Assembly (NCBI RefSeq): GCF_000729995.1
Contig: NZ_JNFG01000199.1
Span: forward strand, 496,001-560,000
Length of the DNA stretch: 64,000 nucleotides
Reading direction: 5' to 3'
From: Caballeronia sordidicola
Lineage (GTDB): Bacteria; Pseudomonadota; Gammaproteobacteria; Burkholderiales; Burkholderiaceae
Shown here: in pieces, positions 1 to 8,850 of the stretch
Position numbering within the stretch: position 1 is the stretch's first letter
How the letters are laid out: every line of letters starts with the position of its first letter
Made by a program: the position numbers and the translations under genes
Notes under the pieces: model-generated
What the model was told of the DNA's origin: nothing
The model's input: the letters and a program-made list of their open reading frames with translations, nothing else
Database searches by the model: none

Positions 1-573
1 CCGTACGATCTGAGCGTGACGAACCGGCTGCTCGACGACGCAGGATATAAAAGACAGTCCGACGGTCAACGCTTCGCATTGAGGCTAACCTACATCCCCG
101 GCCCTGACTTCAGGCGCACGGCGGAGTATCTTCGCGCAGCGCTGTCTCGCGTGGGTATCAAGCTCTCTATTCTCGATGGCGACCAGCCGACCTTCCTGCG
201 CCGCGCTTACATCACCCGCGAATTCGACCTGAATATCAATGGACTGGGACGCCTCTATGATCCGACTGTCGGCGTGCAACGCATCTACTGGTCCGACGGC
301 GTCAAGCATCCGCTGATCTGGATCAATGCTTCGCACTACCAAAACCCGCAAGTCGATGAGCTGTTCCGGCAAGCCGCGGTCGAGACCGATGAAACAAAGC
401 GTGGCGCTGCGTTCAGGGAGGTCCAGCGCATTGTTGGCCGCGACCTGCCGGTGCTACCACTTGTGACGGTGCCTTCGTTGCAGGTCTATAACGCCCGTGT
501 CCATAACTTGAGCAACAGCATCGACCTGGCAGCAGGCGATTTCTCCGACACCTGGATCGAAGCCAGGACCTGA
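1..573 (+). CDS. ABC transporter substrate-binding protein, C-terminal part (SBP_bac_5 family)
   Basis: This reading frame is open from base 1 and ends with TGA at 571-573, so only the last 190 or so residues lie in the window. The visible part aligns with the C-terminal lobe of the complete binding protein at 3989-5707: both share a YPYD-like segment, the AGY/AGF..Q.DG pattern, FRRT/YRRTxE and the closing RDLPVL / RDLSLI segment. The family delivers peptides, opines or other small solutes from the periplasm to Dpp/Opp/Nik-type permeases. It lies upstream of an oxidoreductase gene and the transporter's ATPase and permeases, so this system appears to have two binding proteins. The substrate cannot be read from the sequence; the context points to organosulfur compounds. 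Confidence 0.9.
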   Translation, partial: PYDLSVTNRLLDDAGYKRQSDGQRFALRLTYIPGPDFRRTAEYLRAALSRVGIKLSILDGDQPTFLRRAYITREFDLNINGLGRLYDPTVGVQRIYWSDGVKHPLIWINASHYQNPQVDELFRQAAVETDETKRGAAFREVQRIVGRDLPVLPLVTVPSLQVYNARVHNLSNSIDLAAGDFSDTWIEART

Positions 574-598
574 CACTCGCACTTGAGCGTATCGAATC

Positions 599-688
599 AT
601 GACCGCACACTTACTGGATGACCCCAAGCCGACTGTTCTCGACGGCCTGACTTTCGCACCTGGCTACGAAGCGGTGCCTGCTCGATGA
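599..688 (+). CDS. Short ORF (29 codons) overlapping the next gene by ATGA, function unknown
   Basis: An ATG at 599 opens a 29-residue frame (begins MTAHLLDDPKP, ends VPAR) whose TGA stop shares ATGA with the start of the acyl-CoA dehydrogenase gene at 685. The downstream gene has no clear Shine-Dalgarno sequence, so this frame may couple its translation to the preceding binding protein gene. The product resembles nothing I recognise. It may simply be a leader or a degraded gene start. Confidence 0.25.
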   Translation: MTAHLLDDPKPTVLDGLTFAPGYEAVPAR

Positions 689-1896
689 GTACGTTCTCAG
701 TGCCCCGCGATGACGCAACCTCGCATGAAGAATTAATTAGTAAAGCTGTCGAATTGGGCCGGCAGTTCGCGCTTAATGCCTCTGCACACGACCGCACCGG
801 CGAGCCACCCAGCGCGCAATTCGACGCGCTGAGCGCGGCCGGGTTGCTGAAGCTCACGATCGCACATTCGGCTGGCGGTTATGGCGCAGGCCTTGCCGTG
901 GCGCGCGCGGTGGTGGGCGCGATTTCCCACGGCGATCCATCGGTCGCGCTGATCCTCGCGATGCACTACGCGCAGCACGCTGCAATTTCGCGTGCCGCAA
1001 GAAACCACGACCCCGACTGGCCCGCTCACCTTATACGCCGGCTCACGGATGAATCCGTCACGGGGCGCTCGCTAATCAATGCGGCGCAAGTCGAACCGGC
1101 ACTCGGTTCGCCCTCGCACGGCGGGTTGCCCGATACCGTCGCCCGACGCGTGGGCAATAAGTGGCATCTGTCCGGACACAAGATCTACGTGACTGGCGTG
1201 CCGCTGCTGTCCTGGATCAATGTGTTGGCGCGGACCGACGAGGACGAACCGCGACTCGGCCATTTCCTGGTGCCTCGCAATGCGGCGGGTGTACAAATAG
1301 TGGAGACCTGGGACCCGATCGGCATGCGCGCCTCGGCGAGCCACGATGTCATTTTGTCGGATGTCGCCATCCCGCTCGCGGACGTGGTCGCGCTCAAGCC
1401 TGCTCGTCTCGGGCTACAGCGTGACGCGCAAGGCATTGCCTGGTATTTCAGCTTGCTGGGCGCGGTCTACGACGGCGCCGCACGCGCCGCGCGAGATTGG
1501 CTTATTGAATTCCTTAACCAGCGACGCCCCAGTTCGCTTGGCGGCGCCTCTCTCGCCAGCCTGCCGACCGTACAGGAGATCGTGGGACGCATTGAAATTC
1601 TGCTTGCAACCAACGACTGGCTGATGCGCAGTCATGCCGAGGCTTTTGACGCGGGCACCGCGCCCGACTCACTGGCAGGCACGCTCAAGCATGTAGTCAT
1701 CGAAAATTCGGCGCAGTCGGTAGAACTCGCAATCGAACTTGCGGGCAACCATGGGTTGGCACGTCGTAATCCGCTAGAGCTGCATCATCGCAATGTGCTC
1801 TGCGGCCGGATTCATGCGCCGTCGAATGCACTGTTACGGGGCAATGCGGCACGCACAGCGCTAAGCGCTGGCCAGCCGGATTCCGGAAGCAAATAA
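685..1896 (+). CDS. Acyl-CoA dehydrogenase-fold flavin oxidoreductase (SfnB/DszC-like)
   Basis: This 403-residue protein has the acyl-CoA dehydrogenase fold: an N-terminal helical domain with AAGLLKLTIAHSAGGYGAG near residues 50-70, a middle beta domain (the WHLSGHKIYVTGVP segment near 155 and the GMRASASHDVIL segment near 215), and a C-terminal helical domain. In sulfur and nitrogen scavenging loci such proteins are often FMNH2-dependent monooxygenases (DszC, SfnB) rather than true CoA dehydrogenases. The start ATG overlaps the stop of the upstream short frame. It sits between a binding protein and its transporter, which suggests that it acts on the imported compound. The exact substrate is unknown. 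Confidence 0.85.
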   Translation: MSTFSVPRDDATSHEELISKAVELGRQFALNASAHDRTGEPPSAQFDALSAAGLLKLTIAHSAGGYGAGLAVARAVVGAISHGDPSVALILAMHYAQHAAISRAARNHDPDWPAHLIRRLTDESVTGRSLINAAQVEPALGSPSHGGLPDTVARRVGNKWHLSGHKIYVTGVPLLSWINVLARTDEDEPRLGHFLVPRNAAGVQIVETWDPIGMRASASHDVILSDVAIPLADVVALKPARLGLQRDAQGIAWYFSLLGAVYDGAARAARDWLIEFLNQRRPSSLGGASLASLPTVQEIVGRIEILLATNDWLMRSHAEAFDAGTAPDSLAGTLKHVVIENSAQSVELAIELAGNHGLARRNPLELHHRNVLCGRIHAPSNALLRGNAARTALSAGQPDSGSK

Positions 1897-2098
1897 CCAC
1901 TGCCCGCCTGGGCCATCGCCACGACCGGCTCATCGTGGTGATGGCGCTTTCGTGGAATGCAAATGTCAATTCGATGGTTAGCCAAAAAGCGCAGCCATGC
2001 CATGCTAGCGATCCTGCCTCGTCGCTCGCGACACTGTGTTTAACGCCGCAAGCCGATCGCTACTCTTTCATTTCAATTAGTCCGTCGCGTGTCCCGCC

Positions 2099-2329
2099 AT
2101 GAGCCAGAACAGCCCTCTGAGCGCTTTCAGCATGCATTTCGTCGGCAGTAACGGCTTCGACATCGACATCGACGTGAACCTGACTTTCAAAGCGCCTTAT
2201 CTGCTTAAGCGGCGATTTCCGACTATGGAGCATCGCATCGATGAAAGAACCAGCGGGAACAAGGTGATCGGCTATCCCCGCAGCGAGGTGCAATTGCCGA
2301 AACAACAGACCTGCACACTGTCCAAATGA
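2099..2329 (+). CDS. Hypothetical short ORF (76 codons) overlapping the ABC ATPase start
   Basis: A 76-residue frame (begins MSQNSPLSAFSMHF) runs through the interval of about 430 bases between the oxidoreductase and the ABC ATPase, and its stop shares ATGA with the ATPase start at 2326. It shows no recognised domain and no signal peptide. The ribosome-binding site is weak. The overlap and the lack of a Shine-Dalgarno sequence at 2326 make translational coupling possible, as seen at 685. It could equally be a chance frame or a gene remnant. Confidence 0.25.
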   Translation: MSQNSPLSAFSMHFVGSNGFDIDIDVNLTFKAPYLLKRRFPTMEHRIDERTSGNKVIGYPRSEVQLPKQQTCTLSK

Positions 2330-4050
2330 ACCCGACGACTCCACTGCTCGAATTGAACAAGCTGGCCGTGTCGTTCGGCGGACGTCCGGCCGTTCACCCC
2401 ATCGATCTCTCCATTAAACACGGCGAAATGCTGGCGCTGGTCGGTGAATCGGGCAGCGGTAAATCGACTATCGCACTGGCTGCAATGGGACTTCTGCCGG
2501 CGCAAGCGCATGTTGAAGGGTCAATACGTTTCGAAGGCCAGGCCCTGCTCACGCTGCGAGAGCGCGAATGGAGCGCGTTGCGGGGCAATCGCATCGGCAT
2601 GATTTTCCAGGAGCCGATGACGTCGCTCAACCCGCTTCAGCCTATTGGCCGGCAGGTCGCCGAGGCGCTGACGCTGCATAAGCCGATGTCATTTTCAGAG
2701 GCACGCAAACAGGCGCTTGAGCTTCTGGACCTCGTGCGTCTGCCCGAGCCGTCTCTGCGCTTTGATCATTATCCGCATCAGCTTTCCGGCGGCCAGCGGC
2801 AACGCGTGATGATCGCGATCGCGGTAGCGTGCCGTCCGAGCCTGCTGATCGCCGACGAACCCACGACCGCGCTCGACGTCACCATCCAGGCGCAAATTCT
2901 CGAACTCATCGATCAGTTGCGACGCGAGTTGTCGATGGCGGTATTGCTGATCACGCACGACCTTGGCGTCGTCGCGCGCTGGGCTGACCGCGTGATCGTG
3001 ATGAAGGACGGCGCGAAGGTGGAGGAAGCCGATAGCGCGACGTTGTTTGCGCATCCTTCGCAGCCGTACACCCGTGCGCTGCTTGGCGCGTCGCTGCACT
3101 TCGGTGCGGGACTGCATTACCGCGACGGCCGCCTGACCGAGACGATCAGCGAGCGGCTGCCCGGCACAAACGCAACAGCGAATCCCGACCCGCGCATCTT
3201 GCTTGAGGTAACCGACTTGCAAGTCGATTATCCCGGCGCAGGGCGTGCCGTACGCGCGGTCGACGGTGTCTCGTTCAACATTCGAGCAGGCGAGACCGTG
3301 GGCCTCGTCGGCGAATCGGGCTGCGGAAAGTCATCGCTTTCCCGCGCGTTGACGCGACTTTTGGAACCGTCCGCCGGCAGCATCGTATTCGATGGCGACG
3401 ACATCACGCATCGCCGGCGCCGTGCATTGCGTCCGTATCGCCGGCGCGTGCAGATGATCTTTCAGGACCCGTACGGCTCGCTCAATCCGCGGCATACCGT
3501 TGAACGAACTATGGGCCTAGCTCTCGCGATTCATGGCGTGTCGCAACGACGCGAACGCGAAACAAAAATTCGCCGGATAGTCGATGCGGTTGGCCTGCCC
3601 TCTTCGGCACTGCAGCGCTATCCGCACGAATTTTCTGGCGGCCAGCGACAACGGATAGGCATCGCGCGAGCCCTCGTGCTCGAACCTGAACTCGTGATCT
3701 GCGATGAGCCGGTGTCCGCGCTCGATGTATCCATCCAGGCGCAGATTCTCGATCTCCTGGCCGACCTCAAGGCCGAACTCGGGCTCGCCCTGCTCTTCAT
3801 CTCGCACGACCTTTCTGTCGTCCGCTATATCGCTGATCGCGTGCTCGTGATGCAAGCGGGTCGTCTGGTCGAAACCGGCGATCACCGCTCCATCTGGACC
3901 TCGCCGCAGCATCCCCACACGCGCGCGCTAATCGACGCCGTACCGTCGTCGCATGTGCCGTTACCGTTCACTACAAGGAAAACCCATCGTGACATCCAAG
4001 CCGCCCAAGCCACTCCCGCCTTCGACCTCGACGCTCCTGTTTCGCGATGA
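2326..4050 (+). CDS. Dipeptide-type ABC transporter, fused double ATP-binding protein (GsiA-like)
   Basis: This 574-residue protein carries two complete ABC ATPase domains in tandem, equivalent to DppD fused to DppF. The first domain has a Walker A motif GESGSGKST (residues 40-48), a signature LSGGQRQRV near 154 and Walker B LLIADEP near 172. The second has GESGCGKSS near 329, [12 protein letters not shown] near 437 and VICDEP near 457. The protein powers the two permeases encoded downstream. Its 3' end overlaps the start of the following binding protein gene (GTG at 3989), which indicates a tight operon. Fused ATPases of this kind are typical of Opp/Dpp/glutathione-type importers. Confidence 0.95.
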   Translation: MNPTTPLLELNKLAVSFGGRPAVHPIDLSIKHGEMLALVGESGSGKSTIALAAMGLLPAQAHVEGSIRFEGQALLTLREREWSALRGNRIGMIFQEPMTSLNPLQPIGRQVAEALTLHKPMSFSEARKQALELLDLVRLPEPSLRFDHYPHQLSGGQRQRVMIAIAVACRPSLLIADEPTTALDVTIQAQILELIDQLRRELSMAVLLITHDLGVVARWADRVIVMKDGAKVEEADSATLFAHPSQPYTRALLGASLHFGAGLHYRDGRLTETISERLPGTNATANPDPRILLEVTDLQVDYPGAGRAVRAVDGVSFNIRAGETVGLVGESGCGKSSLSRALTRLLEPSAGSIVFDGDDITHRRRRALRPYRRRVQMIFQDPYGSLNPRHTVERTMGLALAIHGVSQRRERETKIRRIVDAVGLPSSALQRYPHEFSGGQRQRIGIARALVLEPELVICDEPVSALDVSIQAQILDLLADLKAELGLALLFISHDLSVVRYIADRVLVMQAGRLVETGDHRSIWTSPQHPHTRALIDAVPSSHVPLPFTTRKTHRDIQAAQATPAFDLDAPVSR

Positions 4051-5707
4051 TCCGCTAGGCGCGGCAGTCGCCGACCTCAAGCGGCGGCGCTTGCTCAAAG
4101 GCGCCGGAGCGCTGCTCGCGGGCGCCACGACGCCATTCATGTTCACCGGCCAGGCATGGGCATTGACCGAACCGCTGCCGATCACGCTGCAGGGCGCCAA
4201 ACGAGGCGGCACGCTGACCGCAGTCATTCATCCGGAGCCGCCGACCCTCGCGTTCTTCGTCAATTCCGCGACCATGATTGGTGCGGTCGCGAGCAAGATC
4301 TTCGATGGTCTCGTTGAATACGGCCCCGACCTGAAACCGCGTCCCCAGTTGGCGGAAAGCTGGACAGTCTCGCCCGATAGCCTCACGTGGACTTTCAAGT
4401 TGCGTCAGAACGCCACCTGGCACGACGGCCAGCCGTTCACCTCGGCCGACGTGAAATTTTCCGCCGAGGAGGTCTGGCTCAAGATCAGCCCGGCATCGCG
4501 GCGCGTGTTGCAATTCCTGACGAAAATCGACACGCCGGATGCGCATACGGTCGTTCTGCATTTATCGAAATCGACGCCTGCCACCTTCGGTATTCTCGAT
4601 TCGCTCGGCACGCCGATCCTGCCGAAGCATCTCTACGAAAATACCGATATCCGCAACAATCCGTACAACAACAAACCGGTAGGAACCGGTCCGTTCGTGT
4701 TCAAGGAATGGCTGCGCGGCGATCGTATTGTGCTGGATCGCAACGATAAGTACTGGGCGCCCGGCCAGCCGTATCTGGATCGCCTGACGTGGAAGATCAC
4801 GCCCGACGTGTCGGGCCGAGCGACAGCGCTCGAGACCGGCGCCGCACAATATGGCGAGCGCAATCCGGTGACGTTCGCGGACGCAGACCGGCTTGCCACG
4901 CTGCCCAACCTCGTGGTGTCCCGGGAGGGTTACAACGGCTACGCGGCATGGTTGTGGCTCGAACCGAACCTGCGGGACCCGATTCTTGCCAAACTCGAAG
5001 TCCGTCAGGCCATCGCGCACGCGATCAATCGGGACGTCCTCGTCAAGACGGTATGGGGTGGCTACGCCGTGCCCGCCACGGGGCCGGAATCGTCGCTGGT
5101 GAAGGCGTTCTACACGCCCGACACGCAGCAGTATCCGTACGATCCGAAACTTGCCGAAACCCTGCTCGACAAGGCGGGCTTCCCGAAGCAGGCGGACGGT
5201 TGGCGTTTCAAGCTCAACCACGATTTCATTCCGTATGGCGACGACTATCGCCGCACCGGTGAATTCGTGCGTCAGGCGCTGCGCCGCGTTGGTATCGACG
5301 TCACCTTGCGGGGACAGGACCTCCCGACCTGGATCAAGAACGTGTTCACGGACTACGACTTCCAGCTCATCAGCACCTGGGGCACCGACGGCCTGGATCC
5401 GCAGATCGGCATAGAGCAGCATTACTGGTCGAAAGCAGAATCCAAAGGCACCCCCTGGTTCAACGCGTCCGGCTACGCGAGCCCCGAGATGGACCATGTG
5501 ATCGAAGCGGCACAAACGGAAACCGATCCGGCCAAACGACGCGACCTGTACGTCCAGTTGCAAAAGATCGCTCAACGCGACCTGTCGCTCATCAACCTGT
5601 TCGAGTTCCGCTGGTTCGGCGTGTGGGCCAAGAACCTGCGCAATGTCACCGATACCGCCAGCCATTCGCGTGCCAATTTCGCGCAAGTCTGGTTCGACAA
5701 GGCGTAA
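3989..5707 (+). CDS. ABC transporter substrate-binding protein (SBP_bac_5), Tat-exported
   Basis: This is a complete family 5 extracellular binding protein of 572 residues. I chose the GTG at 3989 because AAGGAA precedes it by about 8 bases; a longer frame would start at 3953 without a good ribosome-binding site. Residues 28-58 hold a twin-arginine signal: RRRLLKGAGALL, a hydrophobic stretch, then AWA. Tat export is usual for such proteins in this transporter group. The mature part shows the family pattern LAESWTVSPDSLTWTFKLR and the C-terminal lobe shared with the partial gene at 1-573. It overlaps the ATPase gene by 62 bases and precedes both permeases. The ligand is unknown. Confidence 0.93.
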   Translation: MTSKPPKPLPPSTSTLLFRDDPLGAAVADLKRRRLLKGAGALLAGATTPFMFTGQAWALTEPLPITLQGAKRGGTLTAVIHPEPPTLAFFVNSATMIGAVASKIFDGLVEYGPDLKPRPQLAESWTVSPDSLTWTFKLRQNATWHDGQPFTSADVKFSAEEVWLKISPASRRVLQFLTKIDTPDAHTVVLHLSKSTPATFGILDSLGTPILPKHLYENTDIRNNPYNNKPVGTGPFVFKEWLRGDRIVLDRNDKYWAPGQPYLDRLTWKITPDVSGRATALETGAAQYGERNPVTFADADRLATLPNLVVSREGYNGYAAWLWLEPNLRDPILAKLEVRQAIAHAINRDVLVKTVWGGYAVPATGPESSLVKAFYTPDTQQYPYDPKLAETLLDKAGFPKQADGWRFKLNHDFIPYGDDYRRTGEFVRQALRRVGIDVTLRGQDLPTWIKNVFTDYDFQLISTWGTDGLDPQIGIEQHYWSKAESKGTPWFNASGYASPEMDHVIEAAQTETDPAKRRDLYVQLQKIAQRDLSLINLFEFRWFGVWAKNLRNVTDTASHSRANFAQVWFDKA

Positions 5708-5712
5708 CGACC

Positions 5713-6708
5713 ATGCTGCAACTGACATCCGGCACTAACGGGAAGAGGATCAGGCGCCGCCTGATTCAACTGGTGCTGGTCCTGCTCGGCACCACGGTGC
5801 TCAACTTCGTGCTGCTCAAGCTGATGCCGGGCGATCTCGTCGATGTCATCGCGAGCGAGAGCGGCAACGTCTCGCCGGAGTATGTGGCCCAGCTTCGTGA
5901 GGCTTACGGGCTCAACCACAGTGTCGTGTGGCAGTTGCTGCATTACGTCGGGCATGCGCTGCGGCTCGATCTCGGCTTTTCGTTTCGCTTCGGCGAGCCG
6001 GTCGCGACGCTGATCTTCGAGCGCCTGCCGGCCACGCTGGTTTTGATCGGCACGTCACTGGTCATCTCGGTGCTGCTCGGCGTGCTGCTGGGCGTGCTCG
6101 CTGCACGCCGGCCGCACGGATTTGTCGATACGCTCTTGTCCACGCTCGCGACCCTCGGCTATTCAGCGCCCATGTTCTGGACAGCGCTGATGCTCATCGT
6201 GGTGTTCGGCGTGCACCTCGAATGGCTCCCGATCGGCGGTATCGTCGATACCAACATCGCGCATCACGGCTTCGGGCTGTTGCTCGACCGGCTGCGGCAC
6301 CTGGTACTGCCCGCCGCCACGCTCGTGCTTTATTACGTCGCCGTCTTCGCACGGCTGTCGCGCGCTTCGATGATCGAGACGCTGCAGGAAGACTTCATTC
6401 GCACTGCCCGTGCCAAGGGTGGCCGGCCATGGTACGTGGTGACGCATCACGCATTGCGTCATGCCATGCTGCCCGTTCTCACCATGTTGGGCCTGCAGAG
6501 CAGCGCGTTGCTGGGCGGCTCGATCATCGTGGAGACGGTGTTCGGCTGGCCGGGACTCGGGCAACTCTCGTTCGAAGCGATCAAGAGCCGCGACGTGAAT
6601 CTGCTCGTCGGCGTGTTGCTGCTGTCGGCTGTGCTGGTGGTGGTATTGAATCTTGTTGTCGACCTGCTTTATGGCTTGATTGATCCGCGTACGAGGCACC
6701 GGCAATGA
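5713..6708 (+). CDS. ABC transporter permease (DppB-like)
   Basis: This is a 331-residue integral membrane protein. The start ATG at 5713 lies 5 bases after the binding protein stop. It has the DppB layout: an N-terminal transmembrane helix after RRRLIQLVLVLL, a periplasmic loop, and then five more helices. The EAA coupling loop EDFIRTARAKGG lies near residues 226-237. It forms the membrane channel with the next gene product, which it overlaps by four bases (ATGA). Confidence 0.93.
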   Translation: MLQLTSGTNGKRIRRRLIQLVLVLLGTTVLNFVLLKLMPGDLVDVIASESGNVSPEYVAQLREAYGLNHSVVWQLLHYVGHALRLDLGFSFRFGEPVATLIFERLPATLVLIGTSLVISVLLGVLLGVLAARRPHGFVDTLLSTLATLGYSAPMFWTALMLIVVFGVHLEWLPIGGIVDTNIAHHGFGLLLDRLRHLVLPAATLVLYYVAVFARLSRASMIETLQEDFIRTARAKGGRPWYVVTHHALRHAMLPVLTMLGLQSSALLGGSIIVETVFGWPGLGQLSFEAIKSRDVNLLVGVLLLSAVLVVVLNLVVDLLYGLIDPRTRHRQ

Positions 6709-7577
6709 AAAAATTCCTGCATTTTCTTTGGAAACCGTCGGCGTTCTTCGGCGCACTTCTGCTCGTGCTGGCTGTGGGCGCGGCGCTCTCGGCAAACTGG
6801 TTTTTCCCGGGCGATCCGCTGGACATGGTAGCGGCACCTTATCAATGGCCCGGCGCCACTAGCGGTTTCCCGCTTGGCACGGACCTGATGGGGCGCGACC
6901 TGCTGGCGGGGCTTTTTCACGGGGCGCGTGTTTCATTGTACGTGGGCGGGTCGGTCGCCGTCATAGCGCTCGTTCTAGGCATTCTGATTGGTGGTGCCGC
7001 AGGTTATTTCGGAGGTCTGATTGATCAGGTGCTCATGGCGATCACCGAGTTTTTCCAGACCGTACCGCCCTTCCTGCTCGCGATCATTCTTGTCGCCATC
7101 CTGACGCCTTCGCTTGGCACCATCGTATTTGCGCTCGGCGTGACGGCATGGCCCAGCATCGCGCGCCTGACGCGCGGCGAGTTCATTGTGTTGCGCGAGC
7201 GCGAATTCGTCAGTGCGAGCGTAGCGTTAGGCGCCAGCGACGCGCACCTGATTTTCATCGAAATCCTGCCGAACGCAATGACGCCGATTCTCGTCTCCAC
7301 CGCGCTGCTGGTCGCCAATGCGATCCTGTCGGAAGCAGCGTTGTCGTTCCTCGGGCTCGGCGACCCGAATGTGGTGAGCTGGGGTTCGATGGTCGGCACG
7401 GGGCGCGAAGCGTTGCGCACTGCCTGGTACATGATCGCAGTGCCGGGCTCGGCGATTGCATTGACCGTGCTCGGACTCAACCTTCTGAGCGACGCGCTGC
7501 ACACCGCGTTCAACCCGCGGCTGCGAAGAAAACGCAGTGCGGAAGTGGCGCGTGAGCTGCAGGCAGCGCAGCCGTAA
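6705..7577 (+). CDS. ABC transporter permease (DppC-like)
   Basis: This 290-residue membrane protein has the DppC features: an N-terminal helix, the periplasmic segment with GTDLMGRDLLAGLFHGARVS near residues 60-80, and an EAA loop REREFVSASVALGAS near 164-178. It overlaps the DppB-like gene by ATGA and closes the transporter operon. The operon converges with the SfnB-type genes on the other strand, only 10 bases away, and no terminator hairpin is evident between them. Confidence 0.93.
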   Translation: MKKFLHFLWKPSAFFGALLLVLAVGAALSANWFFPGDPLDMVAAPYQWPGATSGFPLGTDLMGRDLLAGLFHGARVSLYVGGSVAVIALVLGILIGGAAGYFGGLIDQVLMAITEFFQTVPPFLLAIILVAILTPSLGTIVFALGVTAWPSIARLTRGEFIVLREREFVSASVALGASDAHLIFIEILPNAMTPILVSTALLVANAILSEAALSFLGLGDPNVVSWGSMVGTGREALRTAWYMIAVPGSAIALTVLGLNLLSDALHTAFNPRLRRKRSAEVARELQAAQP

Positions 7578-7587
7578 AGGCAAGCGT

Positions 7588-8847
7588 TCAAAGCGCTCCA
7601 TGCCGGGGCGGAAGCTTATCGTTGAGATAGAAGTTGCCCACGGCGTGATACTTCCAGCGCACCGGGTCATGCAGGGTGTGGGTGCGCGCATTGCGCCAGA
7701 ACCGGTCAAGACCGAGGCCATCGAGCGTCGCTGCGGTACCGGCGAGTTCGAACAAGCGCGAGCCCGCGTCGAGTGAAGCGGTGGTCGTGAGCGCACGCGC
7801 CTCAGCCACCGCAACAGAAGCTTCCGCCACCGAGCGCTCAGTGGGCTCGGCTTGCGCCGCGTCGACTGCCCGTCCGGCTCTGCGCACCAAGGCCTCCGCT
7901 GCCCGAAGGCGCACCGCGAGGTCCCCAACCTGGGCGATCGTCAACGGGTCGTCACTGGCATGCGCCACTTTTGCATCGATCCACGGCCGCGAACGCTCGC
8001 GGATGAACGGCAACATCGCCTCGAAAGCGCCACGGGCCTGACCCAAATCAATGGCCGCGTGGATGATCTGCGCCAGCGGACCAATTGTGGTGGGGCGATC
8101 AAACGAGGTTTGGAACGGGATCACCCACTCGGGCTGCACCGCCACACGCTCGAAGCGGACGGAGCCGCTGCCGGTCACTCGCTGGCCGAAGCCGTCCCAG
8201 TCGTCGGTGACCGTGACGCCCTGTGCTGCTCGCGGCACGAACACGAGATAAGTGACGTCACGGCCTTCGTCATCCGCCACGACCAGCGTGGGAATCCAAT
8301 GCGCGTAGAGGGCGCCGGTGCAATAAAACTTCTGGCCGTCGATATGCCAGTCGCCGGGCGCGCGCGTGAGCCGGGTGCGACGCTTGAAGTCCTTGTTGCC
8401 GATCTCGGCGAGCGCATTGCCAAAGCGTTCGCCCGCCAGTACACGCTCGTAAAAGAAGCGCCTTTGCGAGTGGCTGCCGCCTACGCGCAACACCTCCAGC
8501 GCGTAGTAATGGTTTTGCGGAATCTGGCCGAGCGAGCCGTCGGCTGCCGAGATAATTGCTGTCACCTCTGCGAGCACACCGTTGCTCACGCCGGCGCCGC
8601 CGTATTCACGCGGCACGGTGATACCCCACAGGCCGCTCTGGACAAAGGCATCGAGCTCGGCCCATGGCAAGCGACGCTCGCGGTCACGCAGCGCCGCTTC
8701 GGGCGCGAATTCAGCGGCGAGGCGATGCGCGACTTCCAGCGCCTGCGCGTCATCGTTGATCAAATCGGGTACGCGAGCCGGACGTGCGGAAGGGATCGGT
8801 CCAGCGAGCGCGGCGGCCGTGCTGCCCTTGGATTCAAAAAAGGTCAT
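7588..8847 (-). CDS. sfnB: SfnB-type sulfur acquisition oxidoreductase, copy 1 (acyl-CoA dehydrogenase fold)
   Basis: This 419-residue protein closely matches the SfnB family: DAQALEVAHRLAAEFAPEAA, RDRERRLPWAELDAF, GLWGITVPREYGGAGVS and ADGSLGQIPQNHYYALEV in the first third, and RTHTLHDPVRWKYHAVGNFY at the C-terminus. In Pseudomonas SfnB belongs to the dimethyl sulfone utilisation set and is thought to act with FMNH2-dependent monooxygenases when sulfate is scarce. The gene lies 3 bases downstream of a paralogous copy (8851-10101), so the two form a tandem duplicate transcribed together. The substrate is inferred only at the level of organosulfur compounds. Confidence 0.88.
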   Translation of the reverse strand: MTFFESKGSTAAALAGPIPSARPARVPDLINDDAQALEVAHRLAAEFAPEAALRDRERRLPWAELDAFVQSGLWGITVPREYGGAGVSNGVLAEVTAIISAADGSLGQIPQNHYYALEVLRVGGSHSQRRFFYERVLAGERFGNALAEIGNKDFKRRTRLTRAPGDWHIDGQKFYCTGALYAHWIPTLVVADDEGRDVTYLVFVPRAAQGVTVTDDWDGFGQRVTGSGSVRFERVAVQPEWVIPFQTSFDRPTTIGPLAQIIHAAIDLGQARGAFEAMLPFIRERSRPWIDAKVAHASDDPLTIAQVGDLAVRLRAAEALVRRAGRAVDAAQAEPTERSVAEASVAVAEARALTTTASLDAGSRLFELAGTAATLDGLGLDRFWRNARTHTLHDPVRWKYHAVGNFYLNDKLPPRHGAL

Positions 8848-8850
8848 GGC

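Noticed and set aside
4562-5728. Long minus-strand open frame opposite the second binding protein gene
   Set aside because: It mirrors a high-GC coding gene on the plus strand, has no recognisable domains and no ribosome-binding site.
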